A model generated the notes under the pieces. It did not search any database and was not told where the DNA came from. It worked only from the letters and a program-made list of their open reading frames with translations. Positions 1 through 11,400 of a DNA stretch of 64,000 nucleotides are shown here, piece by piece. A program made the translations under genes and the position numbers. Where the stretch lies: positions 39,569 through 103,568 of the forward strand of contig JACEEZ010003521.1 in the NCBI GenBank assembly GCA_016584305.1, written 5' to 3'. The DNA comes from Chionoecetes opilio. Taxonomy: Eukaryota > Arthropoda > Malacostraca > Decapoda > Majidae. Within the stretch, counting starts at the first letter, position 1; each line of letters begins with the position of its first letter.

Positions 1-58
1 AACTCGGGTATTGAAACACTGTAAAAACGCTTATTTAGTCCGGAGAGTTTTTTTTTGT

Positions 59-132
<74 letters not shown>

Positions 133-166
133 CGTGCGTGGGTGCGTGCGTGCGCGCGCGCGCGCA
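59..166. repeat. (GT)n / (GTGC)n microsatellite
   Basis: Almost pure TG dinucleotides pass into TGCG and then CG-rich units. The tract abuts the 3' side of the LINE fragment that follows. Its mirror is the (CA)n tract at 56,253-56,350. Confidence 0.95.
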
Positions 167-194
167 TGAACGTGCACGTGAACGTGCATGAACG

Positions 195-567
195 TGCACG
201 CATGAACAGACTGTACTGCTTCATCTAGTAAGTCTCCAAAAACCTGGACCTTGGTCTTGAGCCAGGAGACCTCAAGTCCCAAAGGCTTTGCCTCCTCGTG
301 CAGCGCCTCGAGAGCCATCACCAGGACCTCCAGCGACTCAGCAAAGATTACTGCATCATCGGCAAAAACAAGATCAGTGATCTTGGTGTTGCCGACGGAT
401 GCTCCACAATCACTTTGATCTACAACCTTGTCCAATACCCAGTCCATACAAGCGTTGAAAAGTGATGGGGCAAGGACGCACCCTTGCCTCACTCCTGTAT
501 TCACAGGAAAGGAGCTGGATACACCTGCCCCACACTTCACAGCACTCTCAGTCCCAGAATACAGATA
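195..567 (-). pseudogene. RTE-like LINE reverse transcriptase fragment
   Basis: The minus-strand translation shows non-LTR reverse transcriptase palm motifs: GVRQGCVLAPSLF (motif B region), then LVFADDAVIFAES (the FADD catalytic aspartate pair), then GLEVSWLKTKVQVFGDLLDE. In its host element this protein copies LINE RNA into the genome. The fragment starts mid-palm and its downstream coding end is replaced by the GT microsatellite, so it is dead. A longer copy of the same family lies at 58,005-60,850. The RTE-like assignment is from remembered family resemblance; the reverse transcriptase call itself is secure. Confidence 0.88.
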
Positions 568-582
568 GATGTAATATATATA

Positions 583-916
583 CAGCTAAGTATTAATTAT
601 ATATTTTTTATCCGACCTTGGGGGGACCGAAGGTAGGTCGGATAATTGGAATAGTCGGATGTTCGGATATCACAGTAACCATAAACGTAAGGACAAAATG
701 GTATCTAACATAAAAGATGCAGCTCTTGAAGGCTGATCAAGTGGTATACGCGAAAGTAAAATTCATGCATAAATAAAGCCACAAATCAATGTTTTCTAAA
801 AACAAAACAAAACAAAGTAAAATAAATGGCCAAAACAAGACTCAATGTGGTGGTGAAAAAAGTCGGTTGTTTGGACAAGTCGGATGTTTGGAGGTCGGAT
901 GTTGGGAATTTGGCTG
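583..916. mobile_element. Short TA-flanked MITE
   Basis: The ends read TATACAGCTAAG on the left and, as reverse complement, TATACAGCCAAATT on the right. Both are flanked by TA, as expected for pogo/Tc1-mariner elements. A second inverted pair lies just inside (TCCGACCTTGGGG and CCCAACATCCGACC). It has no coding capacity. The terminal match is short, so the exact limits are approximate. Confidence 0.5.
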
Positions 917-953
917 TATATATACGGATCATATAGACTGGTTTATCAGTATA

Positions 954-1023
954 CAGGAGAACCTCGTTTAACCGGCATTTAAAACAACGGCAGCCTCAAA
1001 ACAACGGCACTAATCGACCCAGG

Positions 1024-1067
<44 letters not shown>

Positions 1068-1286
1068 CACTGATAAACTCTGGAACTCTCTTCCTGTTTC
1101 TATTTTTTCACTTTCCTATGACTTACATCTTTTCAAAATAAGAGTAACAAGACACCTCCCGAACTAAATTGGCTCACCCCTCTTTTTTATTTTATTCTCT
1201 TACTGTCTTCTTTATAGGGACTGGCAACTAAGCGGGCTTTGTGTTACCCATTTTTGTTGTGCCCTTGGCCGGTTCCTTGTGATGGG

Positions 1287-1332
<46 letters not shown>

Positions 1333-1433
1333 ATTTTGGGCGATTCCATAAGAGTAACTCTCAAAACAACGGCAAAATGAGTTATCCGGCATGCGCTCCC
1401 CCCCGTGGGTGCCGGATAAACGAGGTTCTCCTG
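954..1433. mobile_element. Tigger-like MITE, TIR CAGGAGAACCTCGTTTA
   Basis: The left end CAGGAGAACCTCGTTTAACC and the right end, reverse complemented, CAGGAGAACCTCGTTTATCC form a near-perfect TIR of about 25 bp. TA flanks both sides (952-953 and 1,434-1,435). The start is in the style of pogo/Tigger termini. The interior is interrupted by a LINE tail and long T and A homopolymers, and no transposase is encoded. Confidence 0.8.
1068..1329 (+). mobile_element. 5'-truncated LINE 3' end with poly(A)
   Basis: This is the same sequence as the 3' terminus of the LINE at 2,162-5,055 (final codons, then the segment AGGGACTGGCAACTAAGCGG), on the opposite strand, and it ends in about 43 A residues. This is the typical product of target-primed reverse transcription. 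It sits inside the 954-1,433 MITE. A T-run at 1,026-1,067 precedes it. Confidence 0.8.
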
Positions 1434-1648
1434 TATATGATATACTGTAATCTTCGTAAATGTTTGTTCTATAATATTATCAAATAAAAAACAGTAAAAC
1501 ACGCTAAAGAAATGCCATTACGAGACTCTGAAGAAATATGCATGAACTTAATATTCACTTCAACTCTTCGCCATTTAAAACTTTGCGAGTCAACTTTTAT
1601 CATGAAGGGTATCAATAGAAGCACAATTTTATTAGCTTTCCATTGCTA

Positions 1649-1808
1649 TATTTCGTTATCTGATAAATGAATTAGAACCATGCATAAATTAGCGTTAACT
1701 AAATAAATAAAATCATCAATCGGGTAATTTCCCCGATTGATGAAATTATTTATTTAGTCAATGCTAATTTATACATGGTACTAATTCATTTATCAGAAAA
1801 CGAAATAT
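1649..1808. mobile_element. Fold-back (hairpin) element
   Basis: Two arms of about 75 nt meet almost without a loop near 1,727 (AATCGGGTAATTTCCCCGATT). The outer ends ATATTTCGTTATCTGATAAA and ATTTATCAGAAAACGAAATAT mirror each other. It is AT-rich and non-coding. It is best read as a palindromic MITE, and its own mirror is at 54,552-54,709. Confidence 0.75.
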
Positions 1809-2161
1809 ACAGGGTGTAACATGAGTTTCTGCAAATATTGATACAGGTGAAAGAACATGTAATTCTAAGCACAAAATATTCTATAACCATATGCTTTTTG
1901 AAGCTTCCTTGAGACGTGAGATGAAGTTAGAAAAATTAGCGCGGTCAGTAATATCACCATGGCAGGCGGTTGCCGCTCGGTGACATTTTGAATGATTTAA
2001 TCATAATGTTTACTAGTAATGGAGCATTACATTATCTTATAACAACACAATTGGTATTAATGGACATGTTATTACTAAATAAGCAGTACATGAGAACAGC
2101 AGGGCTGTAATAAACAATACTATAGCTATAGTGCCTAAAAGTGCCAAAGTGCCTATAGCAC

Positions 2162-5055
2162 TTTTTTTTCTTCTTTTTTTTCTTTTTTTTTCTTTTTTTT
2201 TCTTTTTTTTTTATACAAAGAAATGGCCAAGGGCACAACAAAAATGGGTAACACAAAGTCCGCTTAGTTGCCAGTCCCTATAAAGAAGACAGTAAGAGAA
2301 TAAAATAAAAAAGAGGGGTGAGCCAATTTAGTTCTGGAGGTGTCTTGTTACTCTTCTTTTGAAAAGATTTAAGTCATAGGAAAGTGGAAAAATAGAAACA
2401 GGAAGAGAGTTCCAGAGTTTACCAGTGAAAGGGATGAAAGAATAGAGATACTGATTAACTCTTGCATTAGGAAGATGGACAGAATAGGGATGAGCATGAG
2501 TAGAAAGTCTTGTGCAGCGAGGCTGCGGGAGGGGGGGAGGCATGCAGTTAGCAAGTTCAGAAGAGCAGTGAGCATGAAAATAACGATAGAAGAGAGCAAG
2601 ATAAGCAACATTGCGTCGGTGATTTAAAGATTGAAGACAGTCAGTCAGAGGAAGGGAGTTGATGAGACTAAAAGCTTTTGACTCAACCCTGTTTGGGAGA
2701 GCTGTATGAGTGGATCCTCCCCAAACATGTGAGACATACTCCATACATGGGCGGATAAGGCCCCTGTAGAGAGCAAGCAATTGGGAGGGGGAAAAAAAAG
2801 GACGCAGACGCCACAGGACACCTAACTTCTTAGAAGCTGTTTTAGCAAGAGATGAGATGTGAGATTTCCAGTTCAGATTTTTAGTAAAGGATAGTCCTAG
2901 AATGTTCATTGTAGAAGAAGGAGACAGTTGAGTGTCATTGAAGAAGAGGGGATAGTTATCTGGTAGGTTTTGTTGAGTAGATAGGTGAAGAAATTGGGTT
3001 TTTGAGGCATTGAACAAAACAAGGTTTGCTTTGCCCCAATCAGAAATTATAGAAAGATCAGAAGTTAGGCGCTCGGCGGCATTTCTCCGTGAATCACTTA
3101 GTTCCTGTTGAGTTGGACGTCTAATAAACGACGTTGAAAAATGCAGGGTAGAATCATCAGCGTAGGAGTGGATAGGGCTTTGAGTTAGACTTAGAAGATC
3201 ATTAATGAATAATAGAAAGAGAGTCGGTGATAGGACAGAACCCTGGGGAACACCACTATTGATAGATTTAGGAGAAGAACAATGTCCATCTACAGTAGCT
3301 GCAATAGAACGGTTTGAAAGGAAACTTAAGATGAAGGTACAGAGAGAAGGATAGAAACCGTAAAACCGATAGGAATAGGGTAGTTTGGAAATTAAAGATT
3401 TGTGCAAGACTATCAAAAGCTTTTGATATGTCAAGGCAACAGCAAAAGTTTCACCGAAACCCCTAAAGGAGGATGACCAAGATTCAGTTAGGAAAGCTAG
3501 AAGATCGCCAGTAGATCGCCCTTTACGGAAACCGTACTGACGATCAGATAGAAGAGTGTGAGCAGATAGATGCTTAAGAATCTTCTTATTAAGTATAGAT
3601 TCAAAAACTTTAGAAAGGCAGGAAGTCAAAGCTATAGGACGGTAGTTTGAAGGATTAGAACAGTCACCCTTCTTAGGAACAGGTTGGATGTGAGCAAACT
3701 TCCAGCAAGAAGGAAAGGTGGAAGTAGATAGACAAAGATGGAAAAGTTTGACCAGGCAAGGTGCAAGCACAGAAGCACAGTTTTTGAGAACAATAGGAGG
3801 GACTCCGTCAGGACCGTAAGCCTTCCGAGGATCTAGGCCAGAAAGGGCAAAGAAAACATCATTACGAAGGATCTTAATAACAGGCATAATATAGTCAGAG
3901 GGTGGAGGAGAAGGAGGAACAAGCCCTTCATCAACCAGAGGGGAATTTTTTGCAAAGGTTTGAGCGAAGAGTTCAGCTTTATAAATAGATGAGACGGCTG
4001 TGGAGCCATCTGGGTGAAGCATAGGAGGGAAAGGTGAAGAAGAAAAATTGTTAGAGATGTTATTTGCTAGATGCCAGAAGTCACGAGAGGAATTTGATTC
4101 AGAAAGATTTTGACATTTTCTATGAATGAAAGAGTTTTTGGTAAGTTGAAGTAAAGATTTGGCATGATTATGGGTAGAAATATAAAGGGCATGAGTTTCA
4201 GGAGATGGATGCTTACGGTACCGTTTGTGAGCCACCTCTCTATCTCGTACAGCATGAGAACAAGCAGAGTTAAACCAAGGTTGACGGGCTTTAGGATTAG
4301 AGAAAGTGTGTGGAATGTACGCCTCCATGCCAGAGACTATGACCTCAGTTATGCGCTCTGCACAAAGAGATGGGTCTTTGAAATGGAAGCAGTAATCATT
4401 CCAAGGAAAATCAGAGTAGTACTGCCTTAGGTCTTCCCACTTAGCTGAGTTGAAGTGCCAGAAGCACCTCCGCTTAGGTGGGTCCCGAGGCGGCACCGGA
4501 GCGATAGGACAGGTTACAAAATTAAGATTGTGATCGGAGGAACCTAACGGGGAGAATAGTTTCACAGAGTAAGCAGAAGGGTTAGTAGTTAGGAAAAGAT
4601 CAAGAATGTTGGGCGTGTCTCCAAGGCGGTCAGGAATACGGGTAGGGTGCTGCACCAGCTGCTCTAGGTCTTGGAGGATAGAAAAGTTGTAGGCTTGTTC
4701 ACCAGGTTGGTCAGTGAAAGAAGATGATAGCCAAAGCTGGTGGTGAACATTGAAATCCCCAAGAATGGAAATTTCTGCTAAAGGAAAATGAGATGAGATG
4801 TACTCCACTTTTGATGTTAAATAGTCGAAGAATTTTACATAGTCAGAGGAGTTAGGTGAGATATACAGCACAGATAAATTTTGTAAGAGAGTGACATTGA
4901 AGTCGAAGCCAGATGGTAGAAAATTCGGAAGATTCAAGGCCGTGGGCACGAGAGCAAGTGATGTCATTGCGCACATATACGCAACAGCCAGCTTTGGATT
5001 GAAAATGAGAATAGAGACAGTAAGAGGAGACAGAAAAAGGTCTGCTGTCAGTGCC
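2162..5055 (-). mobile_element. Jockey/CR1-like non-LTR retrotransposon
   Basis: The element runs on the minus strand from the boundary with a SINE at about 5,055 to a poly(A)-like tail of A-runs broken by G near 2,162-2,215. It holds the apurinic-type endonuclease and reverse transcriptase ORF described separately, with a 3' untranslated region of about 110 nt. Its 3' end is repeated as a truncated insertion at 1,068-1,329. Its mirror is at 51,230-54,190. No separate ORF1 (gag-like) is visible upstream, so it may be 5'-truncated. Confidence 0.85.
2328..4976 (-). pseudogene. Endonuclease-reverse transcriptase polyprotein (LINE), broken
   Basis: An open frame of 882 codons. Residues 72-76 read LGDFN and 145-149 GSSDH, the core and C-terminal histidine motifs of an exonuclease-endonuclease-phosphatase domain that nicks target DNA. 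Residues 386-391 (AYGPDG), 443-449 (SNYRPIA), 481-489 (YGFRKGRST), 574-580 (SGVPQGS) and 604-608 (SYADD) are successive reverse transcriptase blocks. The endonuclease N-terminus continues upstream in another frame ([14 protein letters not shown], about 4,975-5,015), so there is a frameshift near 4,880-4,970. More telling, residues 513-522 cover the first catalytic-aspartate block in the wrong frame: the expected D-x-S-K-A-F-D pattern is present at 3,412-3,436 but in a neighbouring frame, entered and left by compensating indels. The enzyme would be inactive. The CR1 versus jockey clade is uncertain. Confidence 0.88.
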
Positions 5056-5388
5056 TGTAGGCAATGACCTCCATGGCTGGGATGGTAGACCCTGGAGGTT
5101 CACTTGAGAACAGATGGTAAGATGGTTAAGATGGTTGGCCCTCGCCCATGGTGGCGCAGGCAAGATTTTTATAGTGAGGCCTGTGATTAGAGGCTCATGC
5201 CGCCTCCCTGTGTTCTTCGATGCATTCACAATCAAAGGTAAAGTTAATGGGCAGGGCATGTGGGTGTTCTTAGGCCACTCGACAGTTGTAAAAAGATATT
5301 AAGTGGATATTCGCCCTCATCGGGTATCGAACTCTGTTCACCGAGCACGCCACTCAGAGACGCAAACCATTCTACTACCGCCTCCCCC
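5055..5388 (-). mobile_element. tRNA-derived SINE
   Basis: The minus strand begins GGAGGCGGTAGTAGAATGG, an RNA polymerase III A-box-like segment. About 35 nt later comes a B-box-like GAGTTCGATACCC (5,322-5,336). A body ending TGCCTACAGGCAC follows. The same head and body occur at 38,240-38,528 and 17,698-18,003, and a headless body at 13,496-13,695. SINEs of this design are mobilised by LINE enzymes. Here its 3' side touches the 5' side of the LINE at 2,162-5,055 on the same strand. Confidence 0.82.
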
Positions 5389-5733
5389 AAATTAGGTTAA
5401 TCTAATAATTTGTTAGTTTAATATCCAGTGTTTACAGTCGAAAAATCATGGAACAACTCAGGTGTCACCATGTCACGGCGGGGTGGAACAATACGCGTCG
5501 TGGGTCAGTGGGCGCTTTTCTGGAAATTTACAGTTTGCTTTAGTAACAGATGATATCAAGAAAGAAAAAAAAAATCAATACTACGGGTGTACAAAGCAGA
5601 GCGGGGTTTGCGGGGTGGGGCGGGCACCCCCACACTTGTAAACAAACATTGATTTCTGCCAAAAGCGAGTGCCAGATTCATTAAAAACACGTTAAAACTA
5701 TTCAGGAAAATATAAAAGTTTTGGCCTCTAAAT
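5389..5733. other. Non-coding stretch, old interspersed repeat
   Basis: No gene is seen. The part from about 5,590 to 5,733 (GCGGGGTGG, GTAAACAAACATTGA, AACTATTCAGGA) is a diverged copy of 25,800-25,960. The hAT element begins at 5,734 exactly where the two copies stop matching, so 25,800-25,960 acts as an empty-site relative. Confidence 0.6.
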
Positions 5734-5751
5734 CAGTGGTGCCCAATAACG
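5734..5751 (+). repeat. hAT terminal inverted repeat (5' end)
   Basis: CAGTGGTGCCCAATAACG matches the classical hAT terminus CAGNGGTGNCCAA. On the right arm the same end is the complement finishing at 50,543. The partner 3' terminus is not found with confidence; a one-mismatch GGGCACCATTG at about 26,047 lacks a matching 8-bp duplication. Confidence 0.7.
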
Positions 5752-5957
5752 AAAATTTACCAATTTTTTTAGGTTGGGTCCCAGTACTTTGCCCAGGTCT
5801 TGATTAGGTTAGGTCAGGTCAGGTCAGGTCAGGTTTAGCTAATTCTAGAACATAATTTGTGGAATACCAAAGCCAATTATGTTAATTTACGTGTTTTCTC
5901 CACCCAAAACTTCCTATTTCCTAAGCAAGGATGCTAAAAAAAAAAAAATTTTTTCAG

Positions 5958-7240
5958 CGTGTTCACCGTGACAAGTTGGACCACTACGTCTACCTGGCTG
6001 CCCAAGGTTGGAAGGAGAAAGTTATAAATATTGAAAGTGAGGACACCCCTCCAAATAAGAGGAAAGTTATAGATATTGAAAGTGAGGACACCCTTCCAAA
6101 TTTGAATAAAGTTATGACTATTGAAAGTGGGGACACCCTTCCAAATAAGAGGAGAGTTATGAATATTGAAAGTAAGGACACCCTTCCAAATAAGAGGAAA
6201 GTTATGAATTTGAAAGTGAGGACACCTTCCAAATAAGAGGAGATTTATGAATATTGAGAGTGAGGACACTCTTCCAAATACGATGCCCGAGAATGTTTCA
6301 TCAAGTTGCATGCATGAGCCAAAATCAAAAGTTGATGGCTAAAATAGATTTTATTACTACTGGACTTCATCCCTTTAGTATTGTGGAAACAACAGGGTTC
6401 TGTAATCTTATGAATGGCATACAGCCAGGATGATATGATTTCAAGGCAACTGTTCCAAAAGAATAGAGGAAGCTGCTATGGATGTGAAAAAAAAACTGAT
6501 TACTGCAATGAGCAACACACAGTATTGTAGCAACTACAACAGACTGTTGGCATCCAGAAGATGCAGTTTATGTGGGTTGTACAGCACACTGGATAGATGC
6601 TTAGTAACATTTGAGCGTCATTCAGCAGCCTTAGCTTGCAGGCCAGTTAAAGGGCACACACACTTATAACACTTTGGCTCGCACCCTGGATGAAATACAC
6701 TCTGATATATAAGATACGAAACAAAGTAGTTAGAACTACAACAGACAGTGGGTCCAATTTTTTTTAAAGCATTCAGAGTGTATGGAGAAGACACGGACTC
6801 GGTTACAAGATATAGATGACGAGGCAGTCTGACGCTGAAGAGAGTGATCGTGAGTCTGAAATCACCATCCAGGACACGGCAGGCATTCTTTGCAAGAAGG
6901 ACGAGGACACCAGCACCTATGCGTACAGGCTTCCAAAACATCAACGCTGTGCCTGCTATCTACTTAATCTTGTGGCTACCGTGGATGTTGATGTAACAAA
7001 AGTAGAGTCCAATGACCCCTACCAAAAGTTATTTTGTTCAGCATTTGCAAAGTGCCAGGCTATTTGGAATACAGTTGGACGATCATCAGTTGCAGCTGAG
7101 ACAGTAGAGGCAGAGTGCAGGATACAACTAATTCGGCCAAACCAAACCAAGTGGAACTCTACATTCTTGGCTGTCAAAAGGATCTTAAGAATAGTTCGAG
7201 AGGAAGATGATGCCATAGGGAATGTATGTGCTTCAATTCA
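5958..7240 (+). pseudogene. hAT (ZBED-type) transposase, exon A, left copy
   Basis: The exon follows a TTTTTTCAG acceptor (5,949-5,957). After a repeat-rich N-terminus the product has hAT catalytic-domain signatures: PFSIVETTGF-like text, TTDCWTS with the context VTAHWI, SAALACR, and RTTTDSGSNF in different frames, then RCACYLLNLV and NQTKWNSTF (about 6,940-7,170). In hAT enzymes this RNase H-like fold cuts and joins transposon ends. The left copy has stops and frameshifts near 6,220, 6,340, 6,430 and 6,770; the right-arm copy (49,027-50,320) is far more open. No BED zinc finger is seen, so a 5' exon is missing. The splice donor is also garbled here, next to an AT tract. Confidence 0.85.
6018..6280 (+). 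repeat. Six 45-bp in-frame tandem repeats in hAT N-terminus
   Basis: The unit encodes 15 residues (KVMNIESEDTLPNKR with variants). Six units are present; one is 2-3 nt short in this arm and shifts the frame. The right-arm counterpart, about 50,005-50,260, keeps the repeat in frame across most units. It is acidic-serine text alternating with basic KR, with no known domain. Confidence 0.9.
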
Positions 7241-7256
7241 TAGTATCAGTAAATGT

Positions 7257-7285
7257 ATATATATAGCTAATATATATAGTATATA

Positions 7286-7349
<64 letters not shown>

Positions 7350-7363
7350 ATATATATATATAT
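7257..7363. repeat. (TA)n microsatellite in hAT intron
   Basis: A long TA tract interrupted by AATA units. The right-arm counterpart (48,880-49,000) differs in phase and interruptions, as expected for a tract hard to sequence or prone to slippage. Confidence 0.95.
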
Positions 7364-7456
7364 ATTTCACCATTGTACCTTACATCACATTATCAGTGCA
7401 CTGTTAGGTAATTTTTTTTTTTTTTTTAAGAAACTGTTACCTGTACCATATAGATA

Positions 7457-7534
7457 ACACTTAGCTGGTCTGGACCAGTTACGAAGAACGTTACAACATT
7501 TAAACTTTGTGCCATTGCGCACCACTTGTGTTAC
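7457..7534 (+). repeat. Left terminal inverted repeat of the composite unit
   Basis: It starts ACACTTAGCTGGTCTGGACC and ends CACCACTTGTGTTAC. Aligned by hand with the reverse complement of 21,970-22,047, 66 of 78 positions agree. It contains a small nested palindrome, CTGGTCTGGACCAG. Confidence 0.85.
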
Positions 7535-8138
7535 CATGCTAAGTTACGGAGTTCGTTGCTGTTTGGCGGAAACAGTGAGGTTCTCCCCTGCTGTGGAGGC
7601 CTGCACTGCACCCACTGCCAAATACGGATACGTAGTGTCGTTTTTTACTTCAATAATCTGTGACGGCTGTTACGGCCATCTGTGTACATCTGTGAACTTA
7701 GATGGTTCAGCGTGGCGAGTGTGTTGTTTGGCTGCCGTGCACAGGTTGCCCTTTGTCCAACACACTAATTTATTGGCTCGGAGGCTTAGTTAGGCCAAAG
7801 GTATCCTCTCTACGCACGAGCTTCGTGAGAGGAAGAGAGGTGACTTTAGGTCTGTTCCTCCCATATGCTTCTTATAGTCCATGAGCCGGACCCCCCAAAA
7901 TCACTTTTTGGTACCATCCGAGGTGGCAAGGCCTAGTGATGTTTTTTATATTCCCCATGTCTATAGAATATATTTTGATATGATAGCCCTTGCTAGGTGG
8001 TAGCTTAGTGCTAGTAATTGTGACTTTTATAGCCGCACCCAACGGCACTCAACTATGGACATCCACAACTGTGAAAGTGATATTACTATAGGTTAACCTT
8101 CTGAAAATGTTCAAAATCGAAGTTCATTCAATTACAGT
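7535..8138. other. Non-coding stretch between left TIR and poly(A) site
   Basis: No gene is recognised. Short open frames here are neither conserved in motif content nor supported by splice signals. Confidence 0.6.
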
Positions 8139-8144
8139 TTTATT
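8139..8144 (-). terminator. Polyadenylation signal AATAAA
   Basis: Minus-strand AATAAA about 258 nt after the stop of the long gene, in the context GCAAATAAAACTG. The same signal is at 48,101-48,106 in the mirror copy. This suggests the gene was once a normal polymerase II unit. Confidence 0.55.
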
Positions 8145-8401
8145 TGCTAATATACACACAATAACATAATAAGCTGGCATCAGGTTAAATGACATAAAAG
8201 TTAAAACACTAATACGTACTAATGAACAGAAATGTGTCGCTACCATATGCAATGCAGTCTGAATGTGTACTTCTATGCGACTTCTTGTGAACATAACAAG
8301 GACTAATATTCTTGAAACTATTGTATTAATAATTTGTTGAGTCATATGGAACCTTTAGACATGCATAGAAGCGCCAGAAACATATGTATCTGCTGTACCG
8401 T

Positions 8402-11400
8402 TTACTCATCCTCTGAATCCTCAGAATCCGGCTCAAGGTCGGGTTCCTGCTGCTGCACTGCTTGCTTGGTGCAGGTCTGGAGCTTGCACATATCAGTGCA
8501 TGTGAGGCCATTGACCAGGCATGCACAGTCAGGCAGCTTGCAAACCCGTGAACACTTGCAAGCCAGTAGCTCCAACACCACCTCTGGTGCTGGTGCCGAA
8601 CTAATCCAGAGGATGTTCAGCTTCCCGTCTTCTTCAGTCCAGCCATGCTCACTGGGGCTTGGCACGTTGGCCTTGGGCTCTAAACAGCGTCTCCAGATAG
8701 CAGCCTGGAAGTTGGCTCTCTGTGCGTGTAGGACGAGGCAGTCTCTGCATGGTGGCAGCTGGCTTGACTCTGCTTCCCTTCTCTTTGCACAGAAGAGCTG
8801 GTAGCGCAGCTCGTTGACACTGTTACCCCCTGCGGCACTGCTTCTGCTCTTGTTGCTCCTGCTACCAGCATACATTGCACAGGTGAACTGCTCAAGCTTA
8901 TCAAAGATCTCATCGCTCAATTCCCAGCATTGGCCCAGCTGCTTGAATGCCTGGTTAGACGGGTCCTTCTTGAGTAGCGTCAGTGCAATTAGCTTGCCTT
9001 TACCGGCAAAGCAGCTTACAGAGTCACATCCAGTGAACGCATGCAGGCCAATCAGGTTGTCGCAGACACCCTGCCCTTGACTTCTCCCGATCTTGTCTAC
9101 ATCTGCGTATCGGGTGCGAGTCTTGGTTCCAGACTTCTGGTAGATAGAGATATCCATGGTGCTGTGCATGGCTAATGATGAAGACATCAGTGTCCTCTGA
9201 GCAAATGACGGCTGCCTTGTAGCCATCTCTCGCTGCATGCAGCGTGTGGAGAAGCAGGCGGGTATCAGCCTCTTCTTGTGTCGACTCGAGCTCAGGTACC
9301 TCCTCCCACTTGTCTTCTGTTAGCTTGAAACAGCTTTGTTCACAGGTGACATAGAGTGCCTTGTCTGGTAACTTCTTTCTGTACTTTGAGAGTTTCCACT
9401 CCTCTGTCAAAAACCTGATCAGGGAGGTCTTGTTTGAAGATCCAGACAGGAATTTCCTCCACTGCTGCACATGATGCCCGCCAGCTAGGTTCTTGTATTG
9501 GAGAGAGTTGTCGGCACCTCGGTTGACTCGTTCAGCTTGTTTGATTGAGGTGGAGCGGTAGCCAATCAAAGACAATATCAATTCTCTTGCTTTGTCCCCC
9601 TTCATGAAGGATATTGGTGAAGGCCAGCTCTGCCACCTGTCCAAAAGTCTTGTTGCTTCCATTCAGCTTCTGGACCAAGCCCATCCCATCAATGATGGTA
9701 GCAGATGGGGTTGGGATCTCTTCTGCTGCGGACACATTCTTCTCCAGTTCTCTGGCAAGGGCCGCCTTGTTTGTTTTCCTTAGCGTCCCATCAGTATTTG
9801 CCAATGCCCATGGCAGTGGGCCTAGGGGGTAGGCAAGAACATCCTTAATGTTTACCTGCCGGCTTTCAGCAACCAAGATCATGTGGCTGAATAAGTTCCT
9901 GTCCGCCTTGAGAACAATATCCTGCGAATTCTTGGACTTACGTTTGACGTTGATGTTGGCGAAAGTCTTCAGGCCTTGCTTCTTCAATTTGCCGTGGAAT
10001 TTCTCCTGCTGGTCCTCGTCTAGCCTTGCCTTGAATTCTTGGTATGCCGCTTCTCCTACTGTATGAGCTCTCAGCAGGCCCCTGCTGACTTCAGGAGGCG
10101 CTACAGTGCCAGTGGACAGGCTGACTAGGTCTTCCTCGTCTGGAGACATGGGGTTGAGCCAACTGTTTTCCATCAGGTCTGTCAGGGTCTCTACATCCTG
10201 CTCATCCTTCTTCTTCCTTTCAGTTTGAAGATCGGGATGAGTCAGTTTTGAGCTGCTCCCTCCTGTCATTTCTCTGAGTTGTCTGAGGTATCGGCTTCTG
10301 TATTTCTGCGTTATGTAATACTTTGTGACGGCTCCTGGTTTGAGACTAAAGCCTTTTGTTCCCCAGCTGTCTGCGTGTCCTTGTTCACCGTCTCTTCGAT
10401 AGTTTGGTCCACAGGGATGCGACCAAACGGGTTCATCGACCCCGGCTGCACGGAGAATTTTCCTGCCATGAACTCAGCGTGAACATCTGGGTGTGTCGTG
10501 GGTAGCTGGCTCATCTGAGCTAAGTAATATGACAAGTACCTAGCGTAGTTGACCCTATCGTATGCGAAGCACCATGGAATCATGGCTTGGATGCATGACA
10601 GGTGGAGCAGCCAGTCCCCTTCTCTGGATGCACGGATAAGGCCTAAGAGGATCTCCACCATGTCTAGGTAGGTCACCCAGAATGCTGCGAGTCCACTGCC
10701 ACGTCTGAGAACCTCAAGGTATTCCTCAAAGAGATCCAAGATACGTGTGCAAGAGGGGTTCTTGAGGATCTGCTCTAGACCATTTTGAGAGATGTCCTTG
10801 TCAAAGATGTCAATGACTCGCAGAGACTCTTCCAGATGTACCATGTCGTCGATGTTTGTCGTTTCTAGCCAGGGCAGGAATCCCTTCCACACTAAGCGCA
10901 AAAGGGCTTCATAGACCAGCTTGTGCAGTCGTACTGCTCGGTTGTACTTCCTGCCATCCATGATGCCCGCGACTGAGCCTTGTGCAATGACTCAACACAC
11001 AGATCACGGAGCCCGGCATCTTGAAAACGCTTCCCGATGGTTGCTAGAAGAGTGCAGATGGTATGAAAAGCACCCATCCTGATGATGATGTTGCTGAACT
11101 GGTCAGGGTGCTTCCAGGTGATCTCGACAGCCTTTGCATATAATGCCTGGTCAAAGACGCAGACAATCTTCGTCAGGCCCAGTGACTGCTGGATGCTGAG
11201 TGACTGTTTGAGAACCTCATTGACTGTGGACATCTGTGTGGCAGGGGCATTGATTGTGGGAAGGTAGCTGACGTTGTCAGGGGTGACTGCCACCTCCTCT
11301 CGGGTCATGATGTTGAAGCCAGTCCAGCTGCTCACTGACTAGTCTTTCTCTTGCAGCATGCAGCCCAGCATTCAAACAAGATTCTTATGCCTGGCAAGCT

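Noticed and set aside
5806..5835. (GGTCA)n array as telomere-like repeat
   Set aside because: Arthropod telomeres are usually (TTAGG)n. Only four or five GGTCA units occur, inside the hAT end region, with no extended array.
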